From: Paenibacillus polymyxa M1
Lineage (GTDB): Bacteria; Bacillota; Bacilli; Paenibacillales; Paenibacillaceae
DNA length: 64,000 bases
Direction of reading: 5' to 3'
Assembly (NCBI RefSeq): GCF_000237325.1
Contig: NC_017542.1
Location: 5,326,501 to 5,390,500, forward strand
Part shown: positions 37,810 through 46,563 of the stretch, piece after piece
Layout: each line of letters begins with the position of its first letter
How positions within the stretch are numbered: the stretch's first letter is position 1
The notes under the pieces: model-generated
What the model saw: only the letters and a program-made list of their open reading frames with translations
What the model was told of the DNA's origin: nothing
Databases searched by the model: none
Translations under genes and position numbers: made by a program

Positions 37810-37850
37810 GCTTGCAGATTTGACTCTGTTCAGCCAGAGTTACTGCAAGC
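37810..37850 (-). promoter_or_regulatory. Two-part hairpin just upstream of fabZ
   Basis: GCTTGCAG (37810-37817) pairs with CTGCAAGC (37843-37850), and inside it ACTCTG pairs with CAGAGT around a 6-nt loop. It ends a few bases before the AGGAG ribosome site and could affect fabZ translation or mRNA stability. Confidence 0.5.
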
Positions 37851-38140
37851 ATAATATTACCCCGCTAACGCTGTATAAAAACAGCTCATCACGGCAACAA
37901 TGTTAGATATCCTTCACCTACTGCAGAAGTGAAGGTTGAGATAAGGGGCTTTTTCCGCCGGTTACGCAACCAGAGGCGAGAAGAAGCCCTTTTGCTCGTG
38001 CTTGGTTTTACCCCGTAGTGTTATAAACTCCCCATCATTATACATTCATCAGATGCAAAAAGAAAATTATGCGGAAGTACCATATTTGTTGCTCCTATTA
38101 TGGGGGTGAAGCGAAGTTTCCTTTGAGCCAAGGGGGACAG

Positions 38141-38260
38141 GCTGCGCGATTTATTTGATCTTCCGATCGCTGTTGCCCCTTAATTTTCTCATTCTACAAA
38201 AGCCTGTAAGGTTAAAATTTAGGGGCAAAGGCGAACGCTACCGCTTCTCCAGATTCAAAT
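38141..38260 (+). repeat. Structured repeat element, copy A
   Basis: Conserved outer blocks ATTTGATCTT, CGATCGCTGTTGC, GCAAAGGCGAAC and CGCTTCTCCAGATTCAAAT flank a variable 48-nt core. The core ends pair: CCCTTAATTTT with AAAATTTAGGG. Outer blocks also pair partly (ATTTGA-TCT with AGA-TTCAAAT). Copy B matches in reverse orientation. Confidence 0.8.
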
Positions 38261-38420
38261 AAACCTCTCCGCCTAGTTACTTTTGCTCAAAAAGAAGACT
38301 CGCTTCAATAATACTCGCTTGTCGCGAAGAGCAAACAAAACTAACGAAGGCCTCTGAACGGCCTCAATTGGTTGCAATCCATACTCGCTACACTGGAGGG
38401 TTCTGCGGTGAAAACATAAT

Positions 38421-38458
38421 AAAACCCTGCGCCACTGGCACAGGGTTTGTTTTTTTAT
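38421..38458 (+). terminator. Terminator facing plus strand, between the repeat copies
   Basis: AAACCCTG (38422-38429) pairs with CAGGGTTT (38441-38448), followed by GTTTTTTT on the plus strand. On the minus strand it is followed only by TTTTATTATG, so it may also serve, weakly, the flagellar gene block. No plus-strand gene is visible upstream of it. Confidence 0.7.
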
Positions 38459-38529
38459 TTACTACCCACAAAATAGCGGGTTGATTTACCTTTACAAAAG
38501 TGGACAATGGCGGGTAGCAGCGGAACGAA

Positions 38530-38649
38530 GGATTTGAATCTGGAGAAGCGTAAGTGTTCGCCTTTGCAACGGGATTTTTACATCTAAATAACTTAATAAT
38601 ATGAAAATTCCGTTGCAACAGCGATCGTAAGATCAAATCATTCGCGGAG
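38530..38649 (-). repeat. Structured repeat element, copy B (inverted)
   Basis: Read on the minus strand it carries the same outer blocks as copy A with few changes, but the core differs: AACGGAATTTT pairs with AAAAATCCCGTT. Core stem bases differ between copies while pairing is kept, i.e. compensatory change. Confidence 0.8.
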
Positions 38650-38687
38650 CGACCTTCTCCCACCATAATCACTTTTTAAAAAATAAA

Positions 38688-38900
38688 TCAAGGCGCAAAT
38701 ATAAGATCAATGACATGCTGCCAGGTTTTCCATTCAAATACGCCTGCCAGCCCTTGCTTACCTACAATTACATATCCTGCAATTAAGCCGCCTAACAGCG
38801 AGAACAGGAGCAGCAACGGAACTACGAAATAACGAGCAGTACGCCAGCGGGATTTAGTCTTTTCAGGCACCGGACGGGAATCAGATTGTTCTTCCTTCAT
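38688..38900 (-). CDS. EpuA-like 'RNA polymerase subunit beta' small membrane protein
   Basis: 70 aa: a charged N-terminus (KEEQSDSRPVPEKTKSRWR), one membrane helix (YFVVPLLLLFSLLGGLIAGYV) and a short tail VFEWKTWQHVIDLIFAP. This matches the small EpuA-type family (named in databases as DNA-directed RNA polymerase subunit beta, although it is unlike RpoB). The function is not established. ATG 38900 has AAGGA 7 nt upstream, which overlaps the flhP stop region, so it is probably cotranscribed with flhP. Confidence 0.75.
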   Translation of the reverse strand: MKEEQSDSRPVPEKTKSRWRTARYFVVPLLLLFSLLGGLIAGYVIVGKQGLAGVFEWKTWQHVIDLIFAP

Positions 38901-38910
38901 CACCAAATCC

Positions 38911-39738
38911 TTAAGCCCTCAAATTATTGGCCAGGTTCATCATCGTATCGCTAGAGGTTAATGCCCGTGCCGCCATTTGATACATCCGCTGGACTTGCAT
39001 CATATCCGTCATTTCGCCCGCTAAATCCACATTAGACTCCTCAAGATAACCGGAACGCACAGATACGTCCGTTGGAACAGCACCTGCCACCCCTGCTGCC
39101 CCGAATACATCGGCTTCTGTCACACCATTTGCTAACACAAACAGGTTATCATCCCGCTGTTGCAATCCTTCTGGACGCTGTACATCCATTAGCTTAATTC
39201 GCTGACCAACTGTCGGAGCGCCAGTTCCATTAGCACGAATCAGCAATTCGCCATCGGAGTTAATAGCTACTTTGGAACCCGCTGGCGCAGTCACAGGAAT
39301 ATCGTTATTATCCAGCACAGAATAACCTTCCGCAGTGGTCAACATCATCGTCTCATTATCATTCGGATCAGGAATAAAATGGAAGCTGCCGTCACGCGTC
39401 CAAGCTTTTTGCCCATTTCCCTGGATTTCAAACAAGGCATTCCCCTGGATCGCCAGATCCGTAGGAAGTCCTGTCTCCTTGAGTGGGCCTTGCTCCATAT
39501 TTTTCATAATTGCGGTCGTTTTGACTCCGTAGCCCAAATTATAGCCGAGCGGCATCGCCCGTCCATTTTGGAGATACGTTGAAGGCTGTTGCTGCACATT
39601 AGCCAATACATCTTCAAAGGAACCTTGTTTACTCTTATAACCAACCGTATTGACATTGGCGATATTATCGGCAATTAAATCCAAACGCTGCTGCACACTG
39701 GCCATAGACACCATTGCGCCAATCATGGAGTTGTTCAT
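38911..39738 (-). CDS. flhP: Flagellar hook-basal body rod-type protein FlhP
   Basis: 275 aa, FlgF/FlgG-type axial protein. The N-terminal rod signature is RLDLIADNIANVNTVGYKSK; the C-terminal heptad region ends with MMQVQRMYQMAARALTSSD, typical of the family. In B. subtilis flhO and flhP encode extra rod/hook-type proteins. ATG 39738 has GGGGG 6 nt upstream. It lies 13 bp after flhO. Confidence 0.9.
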   Translation of the reverse strand: MNNSMIGAMVSMASVQQRLDLIADNIANVNTVGYKSKQGSFEDVLANVQQQPSTYLQNGRAMPLGYNLGYGVKTTAIMKNMEQGPLKETGLPTDLAIQGNALFEIQGNGQKAWTRDGSFHFIPDPNDNETMMLTTAEGYSVLDNNDIPVTAPAGSKVAINSDGELLIRANGTGAPTVGQRIKLMDVQRPEGLQQRDDNLFVLANGVTEADVFGAAGVAGAVPTDVSVRSGYLEESNVDLAGEMTDMMQVQRMYQMAARALTSSDTMMNLANNLRA

Positions 39739-39751
39739 CACTTACCCCCTG

Positions 39752-40636
39752 TTATACACGGCCTACTTCGTTAACGGCCTTGTCCAAGCTTTTATCATAA
39801 AATTGAATAACCTTCTGATTCGCTTCATACGCTCTTAACGCAGCCATCATGTCCACCATCGACTGAGCAGCATCTACATTAGATACTTCCAGATAGCCCT
39901 GGCGAACAGATACAGTATCATTAGCGGTCATCATTCTAGCCGTAGCACCATCCGTATCATTCAGGCGGAAATTACCGTTGCCCTCACGAACGAGCTGGTA
40001 CGGCCGATCAATAACACTAATTCCAAGCGTCGTTCCGAGCAACTGGTTGGATTGGCTGTCCACCAATTGACCCCGTTCATTTACTTTAAGCGCTGAGACA
40101 GACCCCGTCAATTGAATTGGGTTTCCATTCGTATCCAACACTGCTGAACCAGTCGACGAAAGCAATGCTCCCGTTCCATTTACTTGGAAATGCCCATCAC
40201 GTGTATAGCGGACATTACCATTATTGTCCCGTACCGTAAAAAACGCTTCTGGACGATAGGTGACTTCACCGTTAGCATTGATGAATTTTCCAGCCTGATC
40301 AAAAGCCATAGGTCGACCAGTAGCCGGGTCGTTCACATTAATATTGGACTGTAACGCAAAATCCGTAGTTTGTCCACTATCCTTCAACGCTCCCTGAATG
40401 TAAGGAGAGAGGCTTTCCTCAGCAAAAACGCCAGTATTGAGCTTGCCGACCGTACGGTCCGGGTTATCAGGGTTTCCCCCCGTCATGGAAATAAGCATTT
40501 CGGGGAATGAGCGTTGAACGCTATTCTCCTGTTTATATCCCGTGGTATTCATATTAGCAATATTTTGCGTCACAGTGTCATGACGTCGTTGTTGTGTCAT
40601 CATTCCGGCGGCCGCAGTATATAAACCTCTCAACAT
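39752..40636 (-). CDS. flhO: Flagellar hook-basal body rod-type protein FlhO
   Basis: 294 aa. It opens LRGLYTAAAGMMTQQRRHDT and QNIANMNTTGYKQE, the FlgF/FlgG start, and closes with SMVDMMAALRAYEANQKVIQ. It is exported by the flagellar type III apparatus and built into the rod. Located between mbl and flhP exactly as in B. subtilis. ATG 40636 is preceded by GGGGTG. Confidence 0.9.
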   Translation of the reverse strand: MLRGLYTAAAGMMTQQRRHDTVTQNIANMNTTGYKQENSVQRSFPEMLISMTGGNPDNPDRTVGKLNTGVFAEESLSPYIQGALKDSGQTTDFALQSNINVNDPATGRPMAFDQAGKFINANGEVTYRPEAFFTVRDNNGNVRYTRDGHFQVNGTGALLSSTGSAVLDTNGNPIQLTGSVSALKVNERGQLVDSQSNQLLGTTLGISVIDRPYQLVREGNGNFRLNDTDGATARMMTANDTVSVRQGYLEVSNVDAAQSMVDMMAALRAYEANQKVIQFYDKSLDKAVNEVGRV

Positions 40637-40759
40637 GTATCGTGCACCCCAATCCTATACTCTGCTCATCAATTATATGCTCGCATGGAGGCACTAAAGC
40701 CAAAATGCTAGGCAACCTGCCTGACCGCACACGAGTCTCTTATAGTCACTATCGGCAGA

Positions 40760-41758
40760 TTAGAACTTTTTCTTAACCACATGATCCAAATTATCCAGCA
40801 TAATTCCTGTACCTTTAACGACACAATGCATCGGATCTTCAGCAACCAGCACTGGAACACGCAATTCTTCAGCAAGCAGCTCGTCCAAACCGCTAAGCAA
40901 CGCACCACCGCCAGTCAAAATGACACCACGGTCAATAATATCGGCTGATAGCTCCGGTGGGGTCTGCTCCAGTACAAACTTAGCTGCAGCTACAATCGCT
41001 GACACGGGATCTCTCAGCGCATCCTGCACTTCTTCCGCGGAAATACTTAACGTCTTGGGCAATCCGGATACCATATCCCGTCCACGGATGTCCATCTCAG
41101 CACGTCGTCCGCTCGGATGCACGGTTCCGATAGCAATCTTGATATCCTCAGCCGTACGTTCCCCGATGAGAAGCTTGTACTTCGTTTTTACATATTTCAT
41201 GATGGCTGTATCAAATTTGTCCCCTGCCATTTTAATAGAAGAAGCTGTTACAACATCTCCCATAGAGAGGACTGCAACGTCTGTTGTTCCGCCACCGATA
41301 TCTACGACCATGTTGCCGCTAGGCTCAAAGATATCCATTCCTGCCCCGATGGCAGCCGCCTTTGGCTCTTCCTCCAAAAATACTTCTTTCGCCCCGCTAC
41401 GCTCCGCCGCTTCACGAATCGCTTTTTGCTCCACTGAGGTAATGTTCGTCGGCGCACAAATCAAAATACGAGGGTGACTGTACCAGCTTTTTCCCCCTAC
41501 CCGATTAATAAAATATTTCAACATCGCTTCTGTTACTTCAAAATCGGCGATGACACCATCACGCAATGGACGGATGGCTATGATATTACCAGGAGTACGT
41601 CCTACCATACGGCGCGCTTCTTCTCCGACAGCCAGAACTCTTTTTGTATCGCTTTCTATCGCAACAACGGAAGGTTCGTCAAGAACAACCCCCTTACCTT
41701 TGACGTGGATAAGCACGTTGGCCGTACCGAGGTCGATACCGATATCATTACTGAACAT
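40760..41758 (-). CDS. mbl: Rod-shape protein Mbl (MreB-like actin)
   Basis: 332 aa actin-like ATPase that organises lateral wall synthesis. Phosphate-1 motif GIDLGTANVLIHVKG at the N-terminus, phosphate-2 MVVDIGGGTTDVAVLSMG near residue 160, and adenosine motif ILTGGGALLSGLDELL near 290. ATG 41758 is used: it starts MFSNDIGIDLG and gives the normal Mbl length; the frame continues 16 codons upstream. The spoIIID neighbour upstream and flhO downstream identify it as mbl rather than mreB. Confidence 0.94.
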   Translation of the reverse strand: MFSNDIGIDLGTANVLIHVKGKGVVLDEPSVVAIESDTKRVLAVGEEARRMVGRTPGNIIAIRPLRDGVIADFEVTEAMLKYFINRVGGKSWYSHPRILICAPTNITSVEQKAIREAAERSGAKEVFLEEEPKAAAIGAGMDIFEPSGNMVVDIGGGTTDVAVLSMGDVVTASSIKMAGDKFDTAIMKYVKTKYKLLIGERTAEDIKIAIGTVHPSGRRAEMDIRGRDMVSGLPKTLSISAEEVQDALRDPVSAIVAAAKFVLEQTPPELSADIIDRGVILTGGGALLSGLDELLAEELRVPVLVAEDPMHCVVKGTGIMLDNLDHVVKKKF

Positions 41759-41929
41759 ATTAAAAAGGCCCCCAAAGTGATATTTTAAAAAGCTAAGATT
41801 CGACAAGAAGCGGCAAATATATGTATAAACCTACGGTTACATGTCATTTTTCGTCTTGTACCATCTTTTAACATATCATACTTCAGGGGGTTGATTCAAT
41901 GGCTTTGCCAGCCAATTCACTATATATTT

Positions 41930-42217
41930 TTAGGACTTGCCGGAAACAAGAATTCCCCTTCTTTTCCCACTCGTTTTTTTGTACTTAATTTTCGTCGCTT
42001 CCCCCCCCCGCAGATGGCGGATGGATTTATGGTATTCGAGAATGTGCTTCACCTGATCGGCAAGATCCGGGTTAATTTCAGGCAGCCGTTCGGTCAGATC
42101 TTTATGCACCGTGCTCTTGGAGACACCAAATTCCTTGGCAATCGTACGGACCGTATTCCTTGTTTCCACGATACAGCGACCGATTTTGATGGTCCGTTCC
42201 TTGATGTAATCGTGCAC
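41930..42217 (-). CDS. spoIIID: Sporulation regulator SpoIIID
   Basis: 95 aa DNA-binding protein of the mother cell that acts on sigma-E and sigma-K genes. The helix-turn-helix is TVRTIAKEFGVSKSTVHKDL (about residues 22-41), followed by a basic C-terminus. The start is GTG 42217 with a GGAGG-type site just upstream. A run of nine Gs in the coding strand (42009-42001) falls in HLRGGEATK; a one-base slip there would change the basic tail. Confidence 0.95.
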   Translation of the reverse strand: MHDYIKERTIKIGRCIVETRNTVRTIAKEFGVSKSTVHKDLTERLPEINPDLADQVKHILEYHKSIRHLRGGEATKIKYKKTSGKRRGILVSGKS

Positions 42218-42250
42218 GCTCCCGCCTCCCTACTGTGGATAGTTTGGTAC

Positions 42251-42278
42251 ATTATATGAGGAGCGTGCCTATATATTC
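42251..42278 (-). promoter_or_regulatory. Candidate sigma-E promoter of spoIIID
   Basis: GAATATA (42278-42272), a 13-nt spacer and CATATAAT (42258-42251), close to the sigma-E pattern of an ATATT-type -35 and CATACAAT -10. spoIIID is a known sigma-E gene in Bacillus. Confidence 0.45.
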
Positions 42279-42363
42279 GCGGTTTGGTGGGAAGACATGC
42301 TTCGGAAGGCCTATTTATTTGGCAAAAGCAGCTTATGTTTACCTCATGCGCTAAAACTACACA

Positions 42364-42396
42364 AGAAAAAAGCAGGGAATTTGAATTCCCCGCTTT
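42364..42396 (-). terminator. Terminator of spoIIQ
   Basis: On the minus strand AGCGGGGAATT pairs with AAATTCCCTGCT (arms 42384-42394 and 42371-42382) and is followed by TTTTTTC. Confidence 0.85.
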
Positions 42397-42417
42397 GCAT
42401 GCAAAGCTATGATCCAT

Positions 42418-43158
42418 TTATTTTTTAGGAAGCAGACCTGCTGGATTCACCGGCTTGTCATCCTGGTACACTTCAAAATGCAGATGTGTTTTCAAATCCT
42501 TTTCAAGCTCGTTGCGACCTGCTGAAGCAATCACATCATTTTGTTTCACTTGATCGCCTTCTTTTACTTTCAGATCGCTCAAGCTTTGGTACACTGTTTT
42601 GAGATTATTATCATGCGTGATTTCTACGACGTTACCTACCAGCGGATGTTGTTCCACACGAGATACTTTTCCACTCAGAGCGGCTCTCACTTCAAACGCC
42701 TGATCGTCGGACCGAGAAAGGTCAATCCCCGTATTAGCGGTAAATGTTTTATCGTACTCTACCATAGCTGCCGCTTGCTCATCAGCTGTCGCGTTTTCGT
42801 CAAAGAAAGGCTTTACGACCTGCACTGCGCTAGCATCTGCCACCGGCCATGCGATATTTTCTGACTGAGCAACAACCTCCACACTTTCTGGTTGTTGTTC
42901 GTTAACATCGGTACTCACTGCGCTTGTGCTTTGTAACGATGGACTAGCTGGGTCAGGTTTGAAAGACTTCTGGCTAGCATCCTGATAGACCCACACTAAG
43001 GTTAGTATAATGGCTGCTGCGGCAATGTAGGCTGCCGGGTATGCCCACCTTTTGGACAACAGCTTTTTCCACGAAGACGGCCGTGAAGCTCTTCCACCCT
43101 GAAAGGTTTTGGGTGTATCTTCATGATTTTGGTTCTGGTTTTTATTTTGTTCACTCAT
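42418..43158 (-). CDS. spoIIQ: Stage II sporulation protein SpoIIQ-like M23 family protein
   Basis: 246 aa: a short cytosolic start, one helix (about 40-58), a linker and a LytM/M23 domain from about residue 125 to the end. In the forespore it would pair with SpoIIIAH across the intermembrane space during engulfment. The first zinc ligand of active M23 enzymes (His in HxxxD) is Asn here (N142 in NTGID, with D146), while HLHFEV with H225 and H227 is kept. So the domain is probably structural, as in B. subtilis. A good sigma-F-type promoter precedes it. Confidence 0.9.
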   Translation of the reverse strand: MSEQNKNQNQNHEDTPKTFQGGRASRPSSWKKLLSKRWAYPAAYIAAAAIILTLVWVYQDASQKSFKPDPASPSLQSTSAVSTDVNEQQPESVEVVAQSENIAWPVADASAVQVVKPFFDENATADEQAAAMVEYDKTFTANTGIDLSRSDDQAFEVRAALSGKVSRVEQHPLVGNVVEITHDNNLKTVYQSLSDLKVKEGDQVKQNDVIASAGRNELEKDLKTHLHFEVYQDDKPVNPAGLLPKK

Positions 43159-43178
43159 TTGCTCATCACCTCAGTAAC

Positions 43179-43207
43179 CAGTGTTACCGGGCGCAACTCT
43201 TTTATAC
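43179..43207 (-). promoter_or_regulatory. Candidate sigma-F promoter of spoIIQ
   Basis: GTATA (43207-43203), 14 nt, then GGTAACACTG (43188-43179), which fits the sigma-F -10 pattern GGnnAnAMTR at each fixed position. The spacer is about one base shorter than usual. Confidence 0.5.
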
Positions 43208-43228
43208 TTCAAAGTTACGAAAAATTTA

Positions 43229-44668
43229 CTAACTTAGAATACGAGAGGCATTCGCAAAAGAAATGCCAGTATAATAGTGAAGAAGAATCTGAGTGGCGGT
43301 ATGACCTTCCTTGGCCATTCCATTGGCTCCCCACTGGCTCATACCGACGCCATGGCCATACCCGTAGGTTGTTATTGCAATCCGGTCCCCTTCGGTCTTC
43401 CACGTAAATTCAGCCGATCGCAGCCCTAGTTTGTTACGAATCTCCGGCCCCGTAAAGACCAAGCCTCCCACCTCAATCTTCTTGATGCGATGCCCTTCTG
43501 TCTTGGAGAGTATACGAATCTCTGGCATACTCCCACCTCCAGTAGAAGCAGTGACCGCAGCACGACTCAATCCCAATCTATCGAACACGCTCTGACGGCT
43601 CAGTGTGACGGTTTCTGTAAAACGGGGGGCCAGCTGCTTGTCCCATGGACTAGACACACTTCGTAAATAGGGCACGGCCTTCGCCCATACATCCTCTGAA
43701 TTTTCAGTATAGCCGTTGCTGGTAGAAAAAAAAGAAGCTGTAATGGGTTTACCCTCATATACCATGATTGTATCCTTAGTCTCGCGCACAGCCTGGCGAA
43801 TTTTTGCCAGATCTGCGGATTTACCAGAACGCTCCCATTCTCTAGTAAGTTTAGCTTTGGAGATGTAAGCCTGGTGTTTAACGGTATCTGTCACATCTGC
43901 GCCCGCCGGGGCGCCGCTGGTGTCATCAGCCAACAAACGCCGGGTAATGAACGTACGCGCGGCGATAGCCTGTGCTTTCAATGCCTCTTCCTCAAAGCTG
44001 GGCGGCATTTCAGCTGCTACTACGCCGACAATGTATTGCTCCAAAGGTAATGTCTCCGTCCGGCCAGTAGACGTGACGTACACCCGCACGTCCGGCTCTG
44101 CCACGACCGGAACGCTACGCGCTGGAGCAGCGGGTACGGCCGGTATCGGTGGGACACCCGGCAGGCGCGTGACGGGTGCCTCGCTCTTTGCCGTCGTATT
44201 AGACTGCGCGGGTGCGGCTGTGCGGCTCCCAGTCGGCAAAGGCTGCGCCGCCTGGCGAGGCCATGCCATGAGTGCGGGCACAGCCATGGCAAGCACCAGC
44301 ACCCCTGCCATGGCGGCAAATGGCAGCCATGGGCGGCGGCTGCCCCAACGCGGAGCTCGCCCGGCTGCAGGTCGCAGATGCGGCTGCGGTCCCCGCCGCC
44401 TGCTTGCGTCGTATGTGTTACCGGGCGATGTTCCAGCCTCAGGAAGCATCGTACCGACAGTGTGAGTAGTGGAAGTCAACGCTGTGGTACGCCGATTGGT
44501 CTTGGCGATAGTCGGAAATGCACCTGTTGATTCTGCATGCTGCTGCATAAGTTTATTTTTCTGCAACGAAGTTGCTATAGAGCCAGAGCTTTCCTCCGCA
44601 AGTGAGGCCTGGCGATGTTCCTGAGGATGATGAATTGGTATACGGATGCGAACCTGTGAATCTTTCAT
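43229..44668 (-). CDS. spoIID: Stage II sporulation protein SpoIID with long N-terminal extension
   Basis: 479 aa. The C-terminal 290 residues are SpoIID: VYVTSTGRTETLPLEQYIVG, then E220 in VVAAEMPPSFEEEALKAQ, the likely catalytic Glu of its lytic transglycosylase activity, and GYGHGVGMSQWGANGMA near the end. It remodels peptidoglycan during engulfment. The helix is at about 114-136. B. subtilis SpoIID is about 340 aa; here the N-terminus adds a cytosolic region of about 110 residues (polar, Ser/Thr/Gln/Arg-rich), and a Pro/Ala-rich linker follows the helix. DNA of about 44000-44420 is unusually GC-rich. ATG 44668 has GGAGG 9 nt upstream. Confidence 0.92.
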   Translation of the reverse strand: MKDSQVRIRIPIHHPQEHRQASLAEESSGSIATSLQKNKLMQQHAESTGAFPTIAKTNRRTTALTSTTHTVGTMLPEAGTSPGNTYDASRRRGPQPHLRPAAGRAPRWGSRRPWLPFAAMAGVLVLAMAVPALMAWPRQAAQPLPTGSRTAAPAQSNTTAKSEAPVTRLPGVPPIPAVPAAPARSVPVVAEPDVRVYVTSTGRTETLPLEQYIVGVVAAEMPPSFEEEALKAQAIAARTFITRRLLADDTSGAPAGADVTDTVKHQAYISKAKLTREWERSGKSADLAKIRQAVRETKDTIMVYEGKPITASFFSTSNGYTENSEDVWAKAVPYLRSVSSPWDKQLAPRFTETVTLSRQSVFDRLGLSRAAVTASTGGGSMPEIRILSKTEGHRIKKIEVGGLVFTGPEIRNKLGLRSAEFTWKTEGDRIAITTYGYGHGVGMSQWGANGMAKEGHTATQILLHYYTGISFANASRILS

Positions 44669-44812
44669 AGGCTGAAACCTCCATCAAAGGGCTAAGTGTC
44701 CGGCTGAAAGTACAGATATACTCCAGCAGATATTTTCAATCATATGAGGTCGTCCACTTTGATAGAACCGTTTTAAGAGAACTGAAAGAATGAAAAAGAC
44801 AAGCAGCAAAAA

Positions 44813-44845
44813 CACAAAAAAACCAAGCCCTTTCGGACTTGGTTC
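44813..44845 (-). terminator. Terminator of murA
   Basis: AACCAAG (44821-44827) pairs with CTTGGTT (44838-44844), with a T run on the minus strand after it. Confidence 0.85.
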
Positions 44846-44884
44846 TAATTGTTCAAGTTTATACCTATGCCAATAAGTTAAAGG

Positions 44885-46240
44885 TTAGGCGAGGGAAGGC
44901 TGAATCTTCTTGAACAGATTCCCCGGCGTTTCTTCTGCCACAACACGCTCTGTGCTAGCCGAATGATCCAGTTTGGATTCATCTACAGTCACTCTGTAAA
45001 TATCCGCTCCCAATCCAGTCAGTTTCTCAGCCAAATGAACGTAACCACGATCGATGTGATGAACGCCAGATACCTCCGTTGTACCTTCTGCAATAAGTCC
45101 AGTCAGAATTAACGCCGCACCTGCACGCAAATCTGTCGAGGTTACTTTCGCACCCGTCAGCTTAGCATTGCCAGTTACAATCGCCGAACGACCTTCGACT
45201 TTAATTTCTGCATTCATGAGATGAAACTCATCCACATGCATGAAACGATTTTCAAACACAGTTTCCGTAATGATGCTCGTTCCTTCAGCGGCAAGTTGAA
45301 GTGCCATCATCTGAGACTGCATATCGGTTGGAAACCCAGGATAAGGCAGCGTTTTAACATCAACGGCCTTTAGCGGCTTATCCGCAATGACACGAATACC
45401 ATTTTCATCGGGTTGAATCGTTACACCCATTTCTTCCATCTTGGATATAACCGGTCCCAAATGATCGGATATTGCGCCTTCTACATATACGTTCCCGCCT
45501 GTGATCGCAGCAGCAACCATATAAGTACCTGCTTCTACCCGGTCGGGAATGACCGTATGTTTTACACCATGCAGCTTCTCGACGCCTTCTATACGAATTA
45601 CGCCTGTGCCTGCACCGCGTACTTTGGCTCCCATGCCATTCAGGAAGTTGGCGAGATCAACGATCTCAGGTTCCTTAGCAGCATTCTCAATGGTAGTTAC
45701 GCCCTCAGCAAGAGTAGCGGCCATCATAATATTCTCGGTTGCTCCTACGCTGGCCACATCCAAATAAACTTTAGCTCCGCGCAGACGACCGTTACTTTTA
45801 GCTTCAATAAAGCCCTGGCCCAAGCTTATCTCGGCGCCCAACGCTTCGAACCCCTTCAAATGCTGATCAATAGGTCTTGTTCCAATTGCGCATCCGCCTG
45901 GAAGCGAGATTCTTGTACGTCCCAAACGTGTAAGCAATGGCCCCATAACCAAAAATGATGCGCGCATTTTCCTAACCCACTCGTAAGGGGCTTCACAGGA
46001 AATTATCTTCCGCGCGTCAACACGAATGACCTCGTCTTGGTATGTAACGCCTGCTCCTAAGGACTCCAGCACTTTGTTAATGGTCATCACATCGTCTAGA
46101 GGAGGTGCATCCATAATAACACTTTCTCCTTCTTCTCCTAACAGAGAAGCGGCGATGATCGGCAGAACTGAGTTTTTGGCTCCGCTGACTTTGACACTCC
46201 CGGTCAATCTGTTGCCACCGCGGACGATAAATTTGCTCAT
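44885..46240 (-). CDS. murA: UDP-N-acetylglucosamine 1-carboxyvinyltransferase
   Basis: 451 aa, first committed step of peptidoglycan synthesis (enolpyruvyl transfer from PEP to UDP-GlcNAc). K22-N23 in GAKNSVLP and the reactive C117 in [11 protein letters not shown], the fosfomycin target, are present. The length is slightly above the usual 420-435 aa because of a C-terminal tail ([18 protein letters not shown] and onward). The place between ywzB and spoIID corresponds to murAA of B. subtilis. RBS GGAGGG 8 nt before ATG. Confidence 0.95.
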   Translation of the reverse strand: MSKFIVRGGNRLTGSVKVSGAKNSVLPIIAASLLGEEGESVIMDAPPLDDVMTINKVLESLGAGVTYQDEVIRVDARKIISCEAPYEWVRKMRASFLVMGPLLTRLGRTRISLPGGCAIGTRPIDQHLKGFEALGAEISLGQGFIEAKSNGRLRGAKVYLDVASVGATENIMMAATLAEGVTTIENAAKEPEIVDLANFLNGMGAKVRGAGTGVIRIEGVEKLHGVKHTVIPDRVEAGTYMVAAAITGGNVYVEGAISDHLGPVISKMEEMGVTIQPDENGIRVIADKPLKAVDVKTLPYPGFPTDMQSQMMALQLAAEGTSIITETVFENRFMHVDEFHLMNAEIKVEGRSAIVTGNAKLTGAKVTSTDLRAGAALILTGLIAEGTTEVSGVHHIDRGYVHLAEKLTGLGADIYRVTVDESKLDHSASTERVVAEETPGNLFKKIQPSLA

Positions 46241-46563
46241 CTATGGTTCCCTCCGCGCGTCATTTCCCTTTTCCATTCTGGAAAAAAGAACATATTCCGC
46301 TATTTTCATGCCTTGCTTTTTCATTACATAAAAAAACAAGATTTTATTAATACCCTAACTGCCATCATACCACTGATTAAAACAAGTATACAAGCGTTTT
46401 TTACACTTGACGACCACCTGCGTTCTAACGGATTCAGGCTGTTATACATGTACGGTGCTTTTGTTTACCATTGTTAACAATATGGCATGATGTTATTCGA
46501 CAATTCCTGCACATACAGAGTCATAAAGTCATATAACCCGCTTACTTCATGTTAAAACAAATT
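46241..46563. other. Spacer between ywzB and murA, 323 bp
   Basis: No gene seen; in B. subtilis ywmB lies here, and it is absent. Besides the murA promoter there is a 12-bp perfect palindrome ATTGTTAACAAT at 46470-46481, about 77 bp upstream of the -35 box, a possible operator. Confidence 0.5.
46364..46393 (-). promoter_or_regulatory. Probable sigma-A promoter of murA
   Basis: TTGTAT (46393-46388), 18 nt, TATGAT (46369-46364), about 125 bp before the start codon. Confidence 0.55.

Larger units (their letters stand above)
37790..38687. other. 898-bp non-coding region with structured repeats
   Basis: I see no credible protein gene. It contains the fabZ leader hairpin, a further GGGGCTTTTT/AGAAGCCC stem at about 37945-37992, two inverted copies of a structured repeat (38141-38260 and 38530-38649), and a hairpin with a U tract on the plus strand near 38422-38456. 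Confidence 0.7.

Noticed and set aside
38388..38672. 94-codon open frame on the minus strand
   Set aside because: It runs through one copy of the structured repeat and the terminator hairpin, has no ribosome site and no recognisable protein features.
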